Program-made: the position numbers and the translations under genes
Assembly (NCBI RefSeq): GCF_028609885.1
Contig: NZ_CP063195.1
Coordinates: 1,488,001-1,552,000, forward strand
Direction of reading: 5' to 3'
Source: Corynebacterium jeikeium
GTDB lineage: Bacteria > Actinomycetota > Actinomycetes > Mycobacteriales > Mycobacteriaceae
Length of the DNA stretch: 64,000 nucleotides
The notes under the pieces: model-generated
Seen by the model: only the letters and a program-made list of their open reading frames with translations
Told to the model about the DNA's origin: nothing
Database searches by the model: none
Part shown: piece by piece, positions 16,267 through 25,284 of the stretch
How the letters are laid out: each line of letters starts with the position of its first letter
Numbering within the stretch: the stretch's first letter is position 1

Positions 16267-18954
16267 ATGGCTGACTCATCGTTTGGTCTCAAGATCGGTC
16301 TGGAAGGTGAACGCGAGTTCAAGCGGGCCATCACCGACATCAACCGTGAAATGCGGGTGCTGGGCTCGGAGATGAAACTGGTGGCCTCCCAGTTCGACAA
16401 GAACGACAAGTCCACCCAGGCACTGGCCTCCCGCAACCAGGTGCTGACCAAAGAGATCGAGAACCAAAAGTCCAAGATCGAGACACTCAAGGCCGCACTC
16501 GAGAACTCGGCCGCGTCGTTCGGGGAGAACGATTCGCGCACGAAGAACTGGCAGATCCAGCTCAACAACGCCGGTGCCGAGCTCAACGAGCTGGAAAAAG
16601 AGCTCAAGGCCAACAACGATGCGCTCGGCGAGTTCGGGGACGAGGCCGACGGGGCAGGCGATGATGCGAAGGACGCTGCCAAGGGCGCCGGACGCTTGGA
16701 GGACGCGGTCGATGATCTCGGCGACGAGATGGACGACACCGGGGATAAGACCCGCGTCTTCGGTGACGTGCTCAAAGCGAACCTGGCCGCCGAGGCGATC
16801 GTCGCTGGTGTCAAGGGCATCGGCAAGGCGATCGCGAGTATCGGCCGGGGTATGGCCGATGCTTTGAAGGACGGGGTGGAGTACAACGCCCGCATGGAGC
16901 AGTACACCACCAGCTTCACCACGATGCTCGGCGATCAGGCCAAAGCCCAACAGCTGGTCAACGACCTGAAAACCCAGGCCGCGAAGACCCCGTTCGGCAT
17001 GGGCGATCTCGCAGGCAGCATGCAAACCCTGCTGGCCTTCGGCATCAGCCTGGAGGATGCGAAGAAGCACCTGATGCATATCGGTGACATCTCCCAAGGT
17101 GACGCGCAGAAGATGGAGTCACTGACCTTGGCGTTCGCCCAGATGTCCTCGACGGGCAAGCTGACCGGCCAGGACCTCAACCAGATGATCAACGCCGGGT
17201 TCAACCCGCTGGAGGAGATCTCCCGCAAGACGGGTAAGTCCATCGGCGAGCTGAAAGAGGAGATGGCCAAGGGCGCGATCAGCGCGGACATGGTCGCTGA
17301 CGCGTTCGCTTCGGCAACCGAGGAAGGCGGCCGTTTCCACGGGGCGATGGAAGCCCAGTCGAAAACCTTCACCGGCCAGCTGTCGACCATGCGCGACGGC
17401 ATCGACAACCTCAAAGGCCTGCTCGCCCAAGGTCTGACCGACGCGCTGGCTGGCACGGTCATGCCGATGGTCAACGGATGGATCGATGAGCTCACGGCAG
17501 CCTTCGAACAAGGCGGAGCCCCGGCATTGATCGACAAGCTCGGCGAGATCCTGCAAGAAGCACTCGGGTTCATCGCCGAGCAGCTGCCAATGGTCGTCGA
17601 GACCGGCATGTCGATCCTGACCGCGCTGCTCGAAGGCATCATCGAGGTGTTGCCGTCGGTTGCCGAGACAGCGGTGATGCTCATCGTCGCACTAGTGGAG
17701 GCGATCATCGAGGCGCTGCCGTCACTGTTGGAAGCAGCCCTGCAGATCATCACCACCTTGGTCACCGGGATCGGTGAGGCACTCCCGGAGCTCATCCCGG
17801 CGGCCGTGGAGATGATCGTCGCCCTGGTCCAAGGCCTGGTCGATAGCCTGCCGATGATCCTAGAGGCGGCGTTGCAGCTCATCCTCGGGCTCGCCCAGGG
17901 TCTGCTGGAAGCGATCCCGGTGCTCATTGAGGCACTGCCGCAGATCATCACCTCGATCGTGGAGTTCCTGGTCGGGGCGATCCCGCAGATCATCGAGACC
18001 GGTATTGCGTTGTTGACCTCCCTGGTCGACGCGCTCCCGGAGATCATCACCGCGATCGTGACGGTGCTGCCACAGATCATCACCGGCATCATCACCACGC
18101 TGCTGTCGGCCCTGCCGCAGCTCATCGAGGCTGGCGTCAAACTGCTCACCGCGCTCATTGGGGCGCTGCCGCAGATCATCAGCACGATCGTGGCCGCGCT
18201 GCCGCAGATCATCGCAGCGATCGTCTCGGCGATCGGTGGGGCGATCCCGCAACTGGTCATGGCAGGCGTTGAGCTGCTGACCGCGTTGATCACGAACCTG
18301 CCGCAGATCATCTCGACCATCGTGGCGGCGATCCCGCAGATCATCACCGGAATCGTTGGCGCGGTCGGTCAAGGGGTCGGCCAGATGGCCTCTGCTGGCG
18401 CGGACCTGGTGCGCGGCTTGTGGAACGGCATCCAGTCGCTGGCAGGCTGGCTCTGGGACAGGGTTACAAGCTGGTGTTCTGACATTTGGGACGGCATCAC
18501 CGGCTTCTTCGGCATCAACTCGCCGTCCAAGGAAATGGCGTGGGTCGGTGACATGCTCACCCGAGGCCTGGCCGGAGGTATCGAAGACACCGGCGACCGC
18601 GCCATCGACGCAGCTCAAGATGTTGCCGCTGACACCCTGGCGGCCATGGGTGAGCTCACCAGCGGTATCGACGTTCCCATCACCACCAGCCTGGACCCGG
18701 TCGATCTGGCCCCAACCCACCTGCAACCACCGCCTGCAACCACCAGCCACAGCGCTGTCGGCCAAGAGGCAGGGCGCGCAGGAGAGGTGGCGGGCATCGT
18801 CGACCAGACCGCCCGGGCACTGCTGGAGGCCATGGACATCAAGGTCGTGCTCAACGACGGCACGCTGGTGGGCAAACTCGCCCCCGGCATCAACCGCCAG
18901 CTGGCTCGTATCAACTCCCACCACACGGTGCTCGCCACTGGAGGAGGTGTCTAA
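16267..18954 (+). CDS. Tail tape measure protein
   Basis: 895 residues. The N-terminal 150 are coiled-coil (LASRNQVLTKEIENQKSKIE; ELEKELKANND) followed by a Gly/Asp-rich linker. The segment from about residue 210 to 390 (YTTSFTTMLGDQAKAQQLVN, NQMINAGFNPLEEISRKTGK) is the tape-measure N-terminal domain. Residues ~430-710 are a long hydrophobic array built on repeated L-P-Q-I-I / I-P-Q-I-I units, which forms the extended tape and membrane-active core. The WDGITGFFGINSPSKEMAW segment near residue 745 is typical of the tape C-terminus. It sets tail length and helps DNA ejection. It directly follows the frameshifted chaperones. Confidence 0.93.
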   Translation: MADSSFGLKIGLEGEREFKRAITDINREMRVLGSEMKLVASQFDKNDKSTQALASRNQVLTKEIENQKSKIETLKAALENSAASFGENDSRTKNWQIQLNNAGAELNELEKELKANNDALGEFGDEADGAGDDAKDAAKGAGRLEDAVDDLGDEMDDTGDKTRVFGDVLKANLAAEAIVAGVKGIGKAIASIGRGMADALKDGVEYNARMEQYTTSFTTMLGDQAKAQQLVNDLKTQAAKTPFGMGDLAGSMQTLLAFGISLEDAKKHLMHIGDISQGDAQKMESLTLAFAQMSSTGKLTGQDLNQMINAGFNPLEEISRKTGKSIGELKEEMAKGAISADMVADAFASATEEGGRFHGAMEAQSKTFTGQLSTMRDGIDNLKGLLAQGLTDALAGTVMPMVNGWIDELTAAFEQGGAPALIDKLGEILQEALGFIAEQLPMVVETGMSILTALLEGIIEVLPSVAETAVMLIVALVEAIIEALPSLLEAALQIITTLVTGIGEALPELIPAAVEMIVALVQGLVDSLPMILEAALQLILGLAQGLLEAIPVLIEALPQIITSIVEFLVGAIPQIIETGIALLTSLVDALPEIITAIVTVLPQIITGIITTLLSALPQLIEAGVKLLTALIGALPQIISTIVAALPQIIAAIVSAIGGAIPQLVMAGVELLTALITNLPQIISTIVAAIPQIITGIVGAVGQGVGQMASAGADLVRGLWNGIQSLAGWLWDRVTSWCSDIWDGITGFFGINSPSKEMAWVGDMLTRGLAGGIEDTGDRAIDAAQDVAADTLAAMGELTSGIDVPITTSLDPVDLAPTHLQPPPATTSHSAVGQEAGRAGEVAGIVDQTARALLEAMDIKVVLNDGTLVGKLAPGINRQLARINSHHTVLATGGGV

Positions 18955-19640
18955 TGCACGGTTTCACTCTCGACAAGTCAGTGTCCTCGACGTCGCTGGG
19001 CCTGCGGCTCACAGGCCCGGTCGACCTGCCGGTCGCCGAGCGGGTCACCGACGATATTGAGGTGGCGGGCAGAGCCGGGACGCTGACCCGCCTGGGCGGC
19101 TGGCATGACACGTCGATCACGTTGCCGCTGGCGATCACAGGCGGCCTGGCCGCCTACCACAAGGCCGCACTGGCGCTGGAGCGGGCGGCGACCATTCACC
19201 TGTCCCACCAGCCCGGGGCGTTCCACAAGGTCAAACACGCCTCCATTAGCCCACTGCGCGCGGACATGTCCTCGTGGGGCTTTTTCGAGGCGCACCTGGT
19301 GTGCGAGCCGTTTAGCTACCTCGATTCTGGGCTGACCACCCACACGCTCACCGCCTCCGGACAGATCACCAACCCCGGTCTGGTGGATGCGGCACCGATC
19401 ATCACGATCAAGGGCACCGGGGCGTTGACGCTGACGATCAACGGAACTACCTACCGCGTCCAGTCACCGGCAGGGCAGATCACCCTGGACTCGGCCCGGC
19501 TTGTCGCACACGTCGCGGGCCGGGTGCAAACCGACGCTCTGACCGGCACGTTCCCACTGCTTACCCCAGGGGTTAACCGGGTCACCCTCGGTAGTGGCGT
19601 CTCCAGAGTCGAGATCACCGGGAACTGGCGAAACCCCTAA
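18954..19640 (+). CDS. Distal tail protein (Dit-like)
   Basis: 228 residues; the start overlaps the tape measure stop as TAATG. The opening beta-rich domain (LDKSVSSTSLGLRLTGPVDL, RLGGWHDTSITLPLAI) and position between tape measure and tail-associated protein identify the hub protein that connects tube and tip. The C-terminal galectin-like half (ITIKGTGALTLTINGTTYRV) is a beta-sandwich pattern. Confidence 0.8.
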   Translation: MHGFTLDKSVSSTSLGLRLTGPVDLPVAERVTDDIEVAGRAGTLTRLGGWHDTSITLPLAITGGLAAYHKAALALERAATIHLSHQPGAFHKVKHASISPLRADMSSWGFFEAHLVCEPFSYLDSGLTTHTLTASGQITNPGLVDAAPIITIKGTGALTLTINGTTYRVQSPAGQITLDSARLVAHVAGRVQTDALTGTFPLLTPGVNRVTLGSGVSRVEITGNWRNP

Positions 19641-19726
19641 CCCGGCCCATTTCTTTGCTCCTCAATGCGCCCGTAGCCGTTTTGCTCTCGGCTGCGGGCA
19701 AAACGTCTGTGAAAGGAACCCCACCG

Positions 19727-22700
19727 ATGCTTACCGTGCATGCCTCGACTGCCACCACGTTCACCGCCACCGGCGAGGGTGTCCTCGACCCTGAACTCAT
19801 CGACGCCCGGGTCGTGGAGGAGCTCGGCGGGGCCTACCAGCTGACCGTCACCTACCCAGCCGATGGGCCGCTGGCCTCGAAGCTTGTAGTCGAGGCGATT
19901 ATCGCAGCCCCTGTTCCTGGCACCACCATCCGGCAGGGGTTTCGTATCCACGAGGTCACCACGAGCCTGGACAGGCTGTTGGAGGTCACGGCCTTCCACC
20001 TGTTCTACGACCTGGCAGGCAACTTTATCGCCGACACGTTCGTGGTCAACAAGACTCCTAAGGCGGCCCTCGACCAGCTCCTTGGTGCTGCGACCACGAA
20101 GCACCGGTTTACCGCGACCAGCTCCGATACGGCCACCAGGGCCTCTGCGCGTGTGGTGCGAATGAACCTGGCCGCAGCGATCATGGACCAGGGCTCGGAC
20201 AACACGTTCGCCTCCCGGTGGGCCGGAGAGCTCACGCGCGATAACTGGCACATCCACCACGCCGCCACACGCGGCGCAGATCGTGGTGTCGTGATCCGGG
20301 ATCGCAAGAACCTCACCGGCTACACCTCGACCATCGATCTGACGAGCGTGGTCACCCGGATTGTGCCGGTCGGGTTTGATGGGATCACCCTGCCCGAGCT
20401 CTACGTCGACTCGCCACACGTGGATCACTACGCGATCCCGCATATCAAGGTGATGCGCTACCCGGACATCAAAGCGATCGCCGACGCGGAGAACCCCCGT
20501 GAGGACGAGGTGCCCCTGCCGCAGGCGCACGCGCTGCTTCGTCAAGCCGCCAAGGCCGAGTACGCCACCAACCACGTCGATACGCCTGCCGCGAGCTACA
20601 CCGTCTCGTTCGTTGATCTCGCCTCGACGAGCGAGTACGCCGACCTCGCTGAGCTGGAGACCGTCCTGCTGGGCGACACGGTGACCGTCCAGCACGCCGA
20701 CCTGGGCGTGTCCCTTTCTGCACGGGTTGTCGGCTACGAATACGACCCGCTCCGGCAGGCGTATGTCTCGGTGGAGTTGGGGTCGGTTGCAGGGAAGTTC
20801 ACCTCGATCACCCGCACCATCACCACCGCGCAGACGGCCGCCCAGATGGCTGCTGATCTCGCTGGCGTAGCGCTGGCATCAGCGGACGGGAAATCCACCA
20901 ACCATTACGGGCCGAAACAGCCCGCTGCCGCCCGCCTTGGGGACACGTGGTTCAAGGACAATGGCGAGAGCATCGAGATCTGGATCTACCAGCTCACCGA
21001 CACCGGCGAGCCCGGGTGGGTCGCCCTTGCCACGGACCTCAACCATGCCCAGGTCAGTGCTGAGCTTGCTGAGGCTCGCGCTGAGGTGGAGGCAGCGAAA
21101 ACCGCTGCAGAAGAGGCCCAAGCCGCCGCTGCCGCTGTCGGTGCTCGCCTCACCGAAGCCGAAGCCGAGATCGGCCATGCACGCGAGGCAGCCAGCCAGG
21201 CCGAAGCCACCGCGCAGCAGGTGCAACAAGCCGCCGCCGGTATTGATGAGCGGCTCGGCCAGGCCGAAGATGAACTCGACCAGGCTGTCACAGCGGTAGC
21301 GGGACTGGATTCCCAGTTGGCGACCACCCATCAGATCGCCTCCCAGGCTGCTCGTGAACTCGTCACCCTGGATGCGCGCCTTGACGGTATCGACCAGCAG
21401 GTCGGTGATCTCGCGGCTGATGCGCAAGAAGCACACAACGCTGCTGCCGCCGCTGCCAACCAGGCTCAGCAGGCCTCAACCCGGGCCGCCCGCGCGGCAG
21501 GCATCGCGGACGGCAAAGCAGATGTGCTCATCCAAACTGGCGCGCCAGCGCAACAGTTCCAGAAAGCCACCACCTTGTGGATCGACACCACCAGTGGGGC
21601 GAACACCCCGAAACGGTGGAACGGAACTGCGTGGGTGGCCGTGACAGATAAGACCGCCCGCGATGCGGCAACCCGCGCCACCCAAGCATCCAGTGCAGCG
21701 ACCACGGCACAACAACGCGCCGATGCGGCCTACAGTCTTGCCGAAACCAAACCCTCCGACGCCCAGGTGCGCCAACTGGCAGATCAGGCGCAGCAGGCAG
21801 CGATTACGGCAGCGAAAGCGGACGCGAAAGCGAAAGCCGACCAGGCCAAAGCCGACGCGCTCAAAGCTGCTGCCAGTGATGCGTCCACGAAAGCTGATGC
21901 CGCGAAAGCCCAAGCCATCGCTGCAGCCAGCCAGGACGCGGCAGCCAAAGCGAACAAGGCTCTCGCTGATGCGAAAGCAGCCCTTAACGCGGCACTGGCC
22001 GCAGCCCGAGCAGAAATCACCACCGAGATCCAGAACTCGGCGAACGGGAAAAACACCATCACCCTGTCCACGGCCAGCCCGTCCGGGTCGGGCAAACGGG
22101 TTGGGGATACGTGGTGGCGGCGCTCTGGTGGAGTGATCATCGGTCAATGGTCGTGGGATGGCACCACGTGGCTGGCAACCCAGCTCCGCCACGAGGTGAT
22201 CGCCTCAGTTGATGTCAACGCACTGCTGGTCACCGGCACCGCACGGATGAACGAAGCGGCGGTCAAGAAGATCATCGGTGATGCGGCGTTCTTCAAGCAG
22301 CTCACCACCAACAGACTGTTGGTGTCGAGCCCGGACAACATCATCCCGGGAGGCGATATCGCACCCGAGCCCGTGTGGTGGCCAGCCAGCCTGCAACGGG
22401 TCACAACTGACCCGCCACCGGGCTACGAAGCATGCCTGGAAACCAGCGCAGGACAAGGCACCGTTCACTTAACCTCAGATGCGAGTCGGCTCGTGCCCGT
22501 GACCCCAGGTGCCGTGTATGCCGTGGAAGTGTGGCTGCACGCAGATAAACCAGACTCGCGGTTCTATCTGGATCTGCGTAACCAGAAGGGCGCACACGCA
22601 GGAACCGCTGGAGAAGTGGTCAACGACGGCGACCACGCCACCGGTGGCGGCGTACACGCGATCGCCAACCAGCTCGTTCCCACCACGTGGACGAGGTTCT

Positions 22701-24067
22701 CGTGCCGCTACACCATGGCCAAAGACACGACACAGATCCGGCTCGGTGCTGCCTTCTTCAATCACCCCAACGGCACTGAGCATAGCGCGGTGATCCGTAT
22801 CGGCGGAATCCGTGTGCGTGCCATGAGCGGGGCGACCCTGATCGAGGATGGGGCGATCACGACCGACAAGATCGCCGCCGGTGCGATTACCGCTGCCACC
22901 ATCAAGGCAGGGGCCGTCACCAGTGACAAACTCACCATCGCCAACGGGTTCATCACATCGGCCATGATCGCAAACGCCGCGATCACCGACGCGAAAATCG
23001 CCAACCTGTCAGCGTCGAAGATCACCACCGGCACGCTCGCGGCTGCACGGATCGCGGCCGGGTCGATCACCAGTGACAAACTCACGATCGCTGATGGGTT
23101 TATTAAGACGGCGATGATCGCTAACGCGGCGATCACCGACGCGAAGATCGGTTCGTTGTCGGCCTCGAAGATCACCACCGGCACCCTGTCGGCTGCCCGG
23201 ATCGCGGCCGGGTCGATCACCAGCGACAAGCTCAGGATCGCCACCGGGTTCATCCAAACCGGAATGATCGCGGATGCAGCGATAACCTCGGCGAAGATCG
23301 GTGCGCTCGACGCGGGCAAGATCACCACCGGTGTGCTTAGTGCTTCGCGTATCGGGGCGCGGTCGATTACGGCGGACAAGCTCGCAACCAACGCCATCCA
23401 GGTGGGGCTGGCGGGGTGGACGAACTCCATCCGCATCAGCCCCACGCAGATCGCCTGGTACAACGGGTCCACGCTGGAAGGGACCATCACCTCGTCGGGG
23501 ATGCGGTTCTACTACGGCTCTCGCTTCATCGGGTGGACCGGGCAGCAATCGAAAGCCGGTGCAGCGGACATCCGTGGTATCTCGAACTCGTTGGAATACA
23601 CCGGCGACTACATCAGCTGGTCGTACAAAACGACGTCGACGAGCACCACCTACACGACCATGCTCACCCTGGACCCCAGGGGCAAGTTCTACGGCCAGTC
23701 GGGTATCCACCTCGGTGCCGCGCTACGCACCCACGGACACGACTTCTACACCCAAGGCAACCGCATCATCATCCCGCAAGACTGCACCCTCAACGGGGTC
23801 GGCACCTACCCCGGCTGGGCAGGAAGTAGCGGCAAATCCAAGGTCGTGTTCCACACCAACGACCTGTACGTGATCAGCGGCAACACCTTCTACAACATGA
23901 CCAGCGTGTTCAACCGAGTCAAAGACCTCATGTCACGGATGAACTCACTGATCTCGCTGCTGAACCAAGGCTGGGTGAAAAACATCAACAGTGGCGCAAA
24001 CGGCAACATCACCTGGAATTACTTCAGCAACACCGGGCTGTCGTCCATGTCGACCACGTTGAGCTAA
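19727..24067 (+). CDS. Tail-associated endopeptidase-type / fibre protein (1446 aa)
   Basis: ATG 19727 has GAAAGGAACC upstream; the frame is open from 19655 but without a site. Residues 1-370 match prophage tail endopeptidase/Tal-like hub domains (GGAYQLTVTYPADGPL, IRQGFRIHEVTTSLDRLLEV). Residues ~430-790 form an Ala-rich coiled coil (EARAEVEAAKTAAEEAQAAA). A Trp-rich W-x-G-T-x-W module follows, then a carbohydrate-binding-like beta domain (~860-1030). Next come imperfect repeats of the type ITSDKLTIANGFI-TSAMIANAAITDAKI (about residues 1040-1220) and a C-terminal tip ending WNYFSNTGLSSMSTTLS. It is the probable receptor-binding fibre and determines host range. Confidence 0.85.
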   Translation: MLTVHASTATTFTATGEGVLDPELIDARVVEELGGAYQLTVTYPADGPLASKLVVEAIIAAPVPGTTIRQGFRIHEVTTSLDRLLEVTAFHLFYDLAGNFIADTFVVNKTPKAALDQLLGAATTKHRFTATSSDTATRASARVVRMNLAAAIMDQGSDNTFASRWAGELTRDNWHIHHAATRGADRGVVIRDRKNLTGYTSTIDLTSVVTRIVPVGFDGITLPELYVDSPHVDHYAIPHIKVMRYPDIKAIADAENPREDEVPLPQAHALLRQAAKAEYATNHVDTPAASYTVSFVDLASTSEYADLAELETVLLGDTVTVQHADLGVSLSARVVGYEYDPLRQAYVSVELGSVAGKFTSITRTITTAQTAAQMAADLAGVALASADGKSTNHYGPKQPAAARLGDTWFKDNGESIEIWIYQLTDTGEPGWVALATDLNHAQVSAELAEARAEVEAAKTAAEEAQAAAAAVGARLTEAEAEIGHAREAASQAEATAQQVQQAAAGIDERLGQAEDELDQAVTAVAGLDSQLATTHQIASQAARELVTLDARLDGIDQQVGDLAADAQEAHNAAAAAANQAQQASTRAARAAGIADGKADVLIQTGAPAQQFQKATTLWIDTTSGANTPKRWNGTAWVAVTDKTARDAATRATQASSAATTAQQRADAAYSLAETKPSDAQVRQLADQAQQAAITAAKADAKAKADQAKADALKAAASDASTKADAAKAQAIAAASQDAAAKANKALADAKAALNAALAAARAEITTEIQNSANGKNTITLSTASPSGSGKRVGDTWWRRSGGVIIGQWSWDGTTWLATQLRHEVIASVDVNALLVTGTARMNEAAVKKIIGDAAFFKQLTTNRLLVSSPDNIIPGGDIAPEPVWWPASLQRVTTDPPPGYEACLETSAGQGTVHLTSDASRLVPVTPGAVYAVEVWLHADKPDSRFYLDLRNQKGAHAGTAGEVVNDGDHATGGGVHAIANQLVPTTWTRFSCRYTMAKDTTQIRLGAAFFNHPNGTEHSAVIRIGGIRVRAMSGATLIEDGAITTDKIAAGAITAATIKAGAVTSDKLTIANGFITSAMIANAAITDAKIANLSASKITTGTLAAARIAAGSITSDKLTIADGFIKTAMIANAAITDAKIGSLSASKITTGTLSAARIAAGSITSDKLRIATGFIQTGMIADAAITSAKIGALDAGKITTGVLSASRIGARSITADKLATNAIQVGLAGWTNSIRISPTQIAWYNGSTLEGTITSSGMRFYYGSRFIGWTGQQSKAGAADIRGISNSLEYTGDYISWSYKTTSTSTTYTTMLTLDPRGKFYGQSGIHLGAALRTHGHDFYTQGNRIIIPQDCTLNGVGTYPGWAGSSGKSKVVFHTNDLYVISGNTFYNMTSVFNRVKDLMSRMNSLISLLNQGWVKNINSGANGNITWNYFSNTGLSSMSTTLS

Positions 24068-24087
24068 CCGAACAGAAAGGACCACAC

Positions 24088-24519
24088 ATGCGTTTCCTCC
24101 TACCGGCACACCAGATCCGTCCCTCGATCGCGCTGCTTAATGACATGCCGTTGACAGGTAGCGCGTCTCGGGCACGCAGCAAACTCATCCGGCTCCTCGA
24201 GCAGGCCTATGCCAGCTTCGCCGAAGACGAATACGAGCTCGTGCGCGCCCACGCTGTGTGCGATGAGGACGGTCAACCCGTCATCGATGCCGACGGGACC
24301 CTCACCCTGGCCAACCCGGATCACGCCACCGGGTTCCACACCCAGCACCAGGCGCTGTTGGCCCAGCGCGTCGAAGTCGAAGGCCCCACCTATGAACATC
24401 ACGGCCACGACGTCGTCGGCTTCCTCGACGCGCTGGAGATGGAACTCTCCGGCAGCGCGGCAGCTGCCTACGACGCGCTCTACGACGCCATCACCGAATC
24501 CCTCGCCGGGGGTGAGTAG
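24088..24519 (+). CDS. Phage protein, possibly DUF1617-like (143 aa)
   Basis: GAAAGGA precedes ATG 24088. The protein is helical and acidic (GSASRARSKLIRLLEQAYAS, VGFLDALEMELSGSAAAAYD) and lies just after the tail fibre gene, the usual place of DUF1617 proteins, which have a similar S-R-x-R-x-K-x-x-x-L-L-E pattern. The function is unknown and the family call is tentative. Confidence 0.6.
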   Translation: MRFLLPAHQIRPSIALLNDMPLTGSASRARSKLIRLLEQAYASFAEDEYELVRAHAVCDEDGQPVIDADGTLTLANPDHATGFHTQHQALLAQRVEVEGPTYEHHGHDVVGFLDALEMELSGSAAAAYDALYDAITESLAGGE

Positions 24520-24524
24520 CACCC

Positions 24525-24728
24525 ATGAGCACCCCAATCGATACACCCGTGACCGGTGAGGACGACGAGGAAGGGATCGTCGAGGTCATCGGCAGCGGCC
24601 CGAAAGCCCTCCACACTGTCTCGGCCACCCCGGCCACTGATCAACCGCCTGCCGCGCCCACCGAACACACCGGGACGATCGACCTGTACGAGCCGATCCT
24701 GGACATCCTCACCAGCCCGGAACTCTAA
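24525..24728 (+). CDS. Small acidic phage protein (67 aa)
   Basis: ATG 24525 is five bases after the previous stop, with GGGGGTGAG upstream. It is acidic, proline- and threonine-rich, ending LYEPILDILTSPEL. It occupies the XkdX-like slot between fibre and holin, but I do not see the family motif. A terminator follows. Confidence 0.6.
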   Translation: MSTPIDTPVTGEDDEEGIVEVIGSGPKALHTVSATPATDQPPAAPTEHTGTIDLYEPILDILTSPEL

Positions 24729-24749
24729 CCCCAAACCGCACTCCCAACA

Positions 24750-24777
24750 GGCCCACACCACTTCGGTGCGGGCCTTT
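24750..24777 (+). terminator. Terminator between tail and lysis genes
   Basis: GGCCCACACC / GGTGCGGGCC form a ten-base stem (one mismatch) with loop ACTTC, followed by TTT. It ends the structural transcript 37 bases before the holin start. Confidence 0.65.
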
Positions 24778-24813
24778 GTCGTGTGCCCACAAACGGGAAG
24801 GAACCCACTTTCT

Positions 24814-25284
24814 ATGTCGCTCAAAGCTATCTGGGCCACGATCCAAACCGGCCTGGCCGGGGTCGGGGCCGTCATCGGCGCGTTCCTCGGAGGCCTCGAC
24901 GGCCTGGTGTACGCGCTCATCGCCTTCATCGTATTCGACTACATCACCGGCGTACTCGCCGCGATCGCCGAACGCCGCGTCTCCTCAGCCATCGGATTCC
25001 GGGGCATCTCCCGCAAGATCCTCATCTTTACCCTGATCGGACTTGCCCACCTGCTCGACGTGCACGTCATCGGAACACCCGGAGCACTACGCACCGCCAC
25101 CGTCGTGTTCTACCTGTCCAACGAAGGCATCTCCCTGATCGAAAACGCCACCCGGCTCGGGCTGCCCGTACCAGCCCACATCCGCCGCGCCCTGGACCTG
25201 GTCACCCGTGACGTGACCGGCAAACCCGACCTCGAACACCACCCCAACCAAACCACCACCTCAGCAGAAAAGGAGAACCTCTGA
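24814..25284 (+). CDS. Phage holin (holin 4 / toxin-secretion family)
   Basis: 156 residues from ATG 24814, with GGGAAGGAACCC upstream. The hydrophobic segments (LAGVGAVIGAFLGGLDGLVY, ALIAFIVFDYITGVLAAIAE, ILIFTLIGLAHLLDV, TATVVFYLSNEGISLIENA) and the F-D-Y-I-T-G-V-L-A signature place it in the phage_holin_4 family. It forms membrane lesions that release the endolysin. The last base of its stop is the first base of the endolysin start, so the two are coupled. Confidence 0.88.
   Translation: MSLKAIWATIQTGLAGVGAVIGAFLGGLDGLVYALIAFIVFDYITGVLAAIAERRVSSAIGFRGISRKILIFTLIGLAHLLDVHVIGTPGALRTATVVFYLSNEGISLIENATRLGLPVPAHIRRALDLVTRDVTGKPDLEHHPNQTTTSAEKENL

Noticed and set aside
16935..18347. 470-codon minus-strand frame opposite the tape measure gene
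   Set aside because: Produced by the repetitive codons of the tape measure; the translation is Ile/Met/Ser-rich without motifs.
19637..20695. 352-codon minus-strand frame opposite the tail-associated gene, and similar long antisense frames at 54103-55650 and 55727-56881
   Set aside because: High GC leaves long open antisense frames; these have biased composition and lie opposite clearly conserved genes.
22915..23350. Regular repeats suggestive of a CRISPR array
   Set aside because: They are in-frame coding repeats of about 150 bp in the tail fibre gene, not short direct repeats with unique spacers. No cas genes occur.
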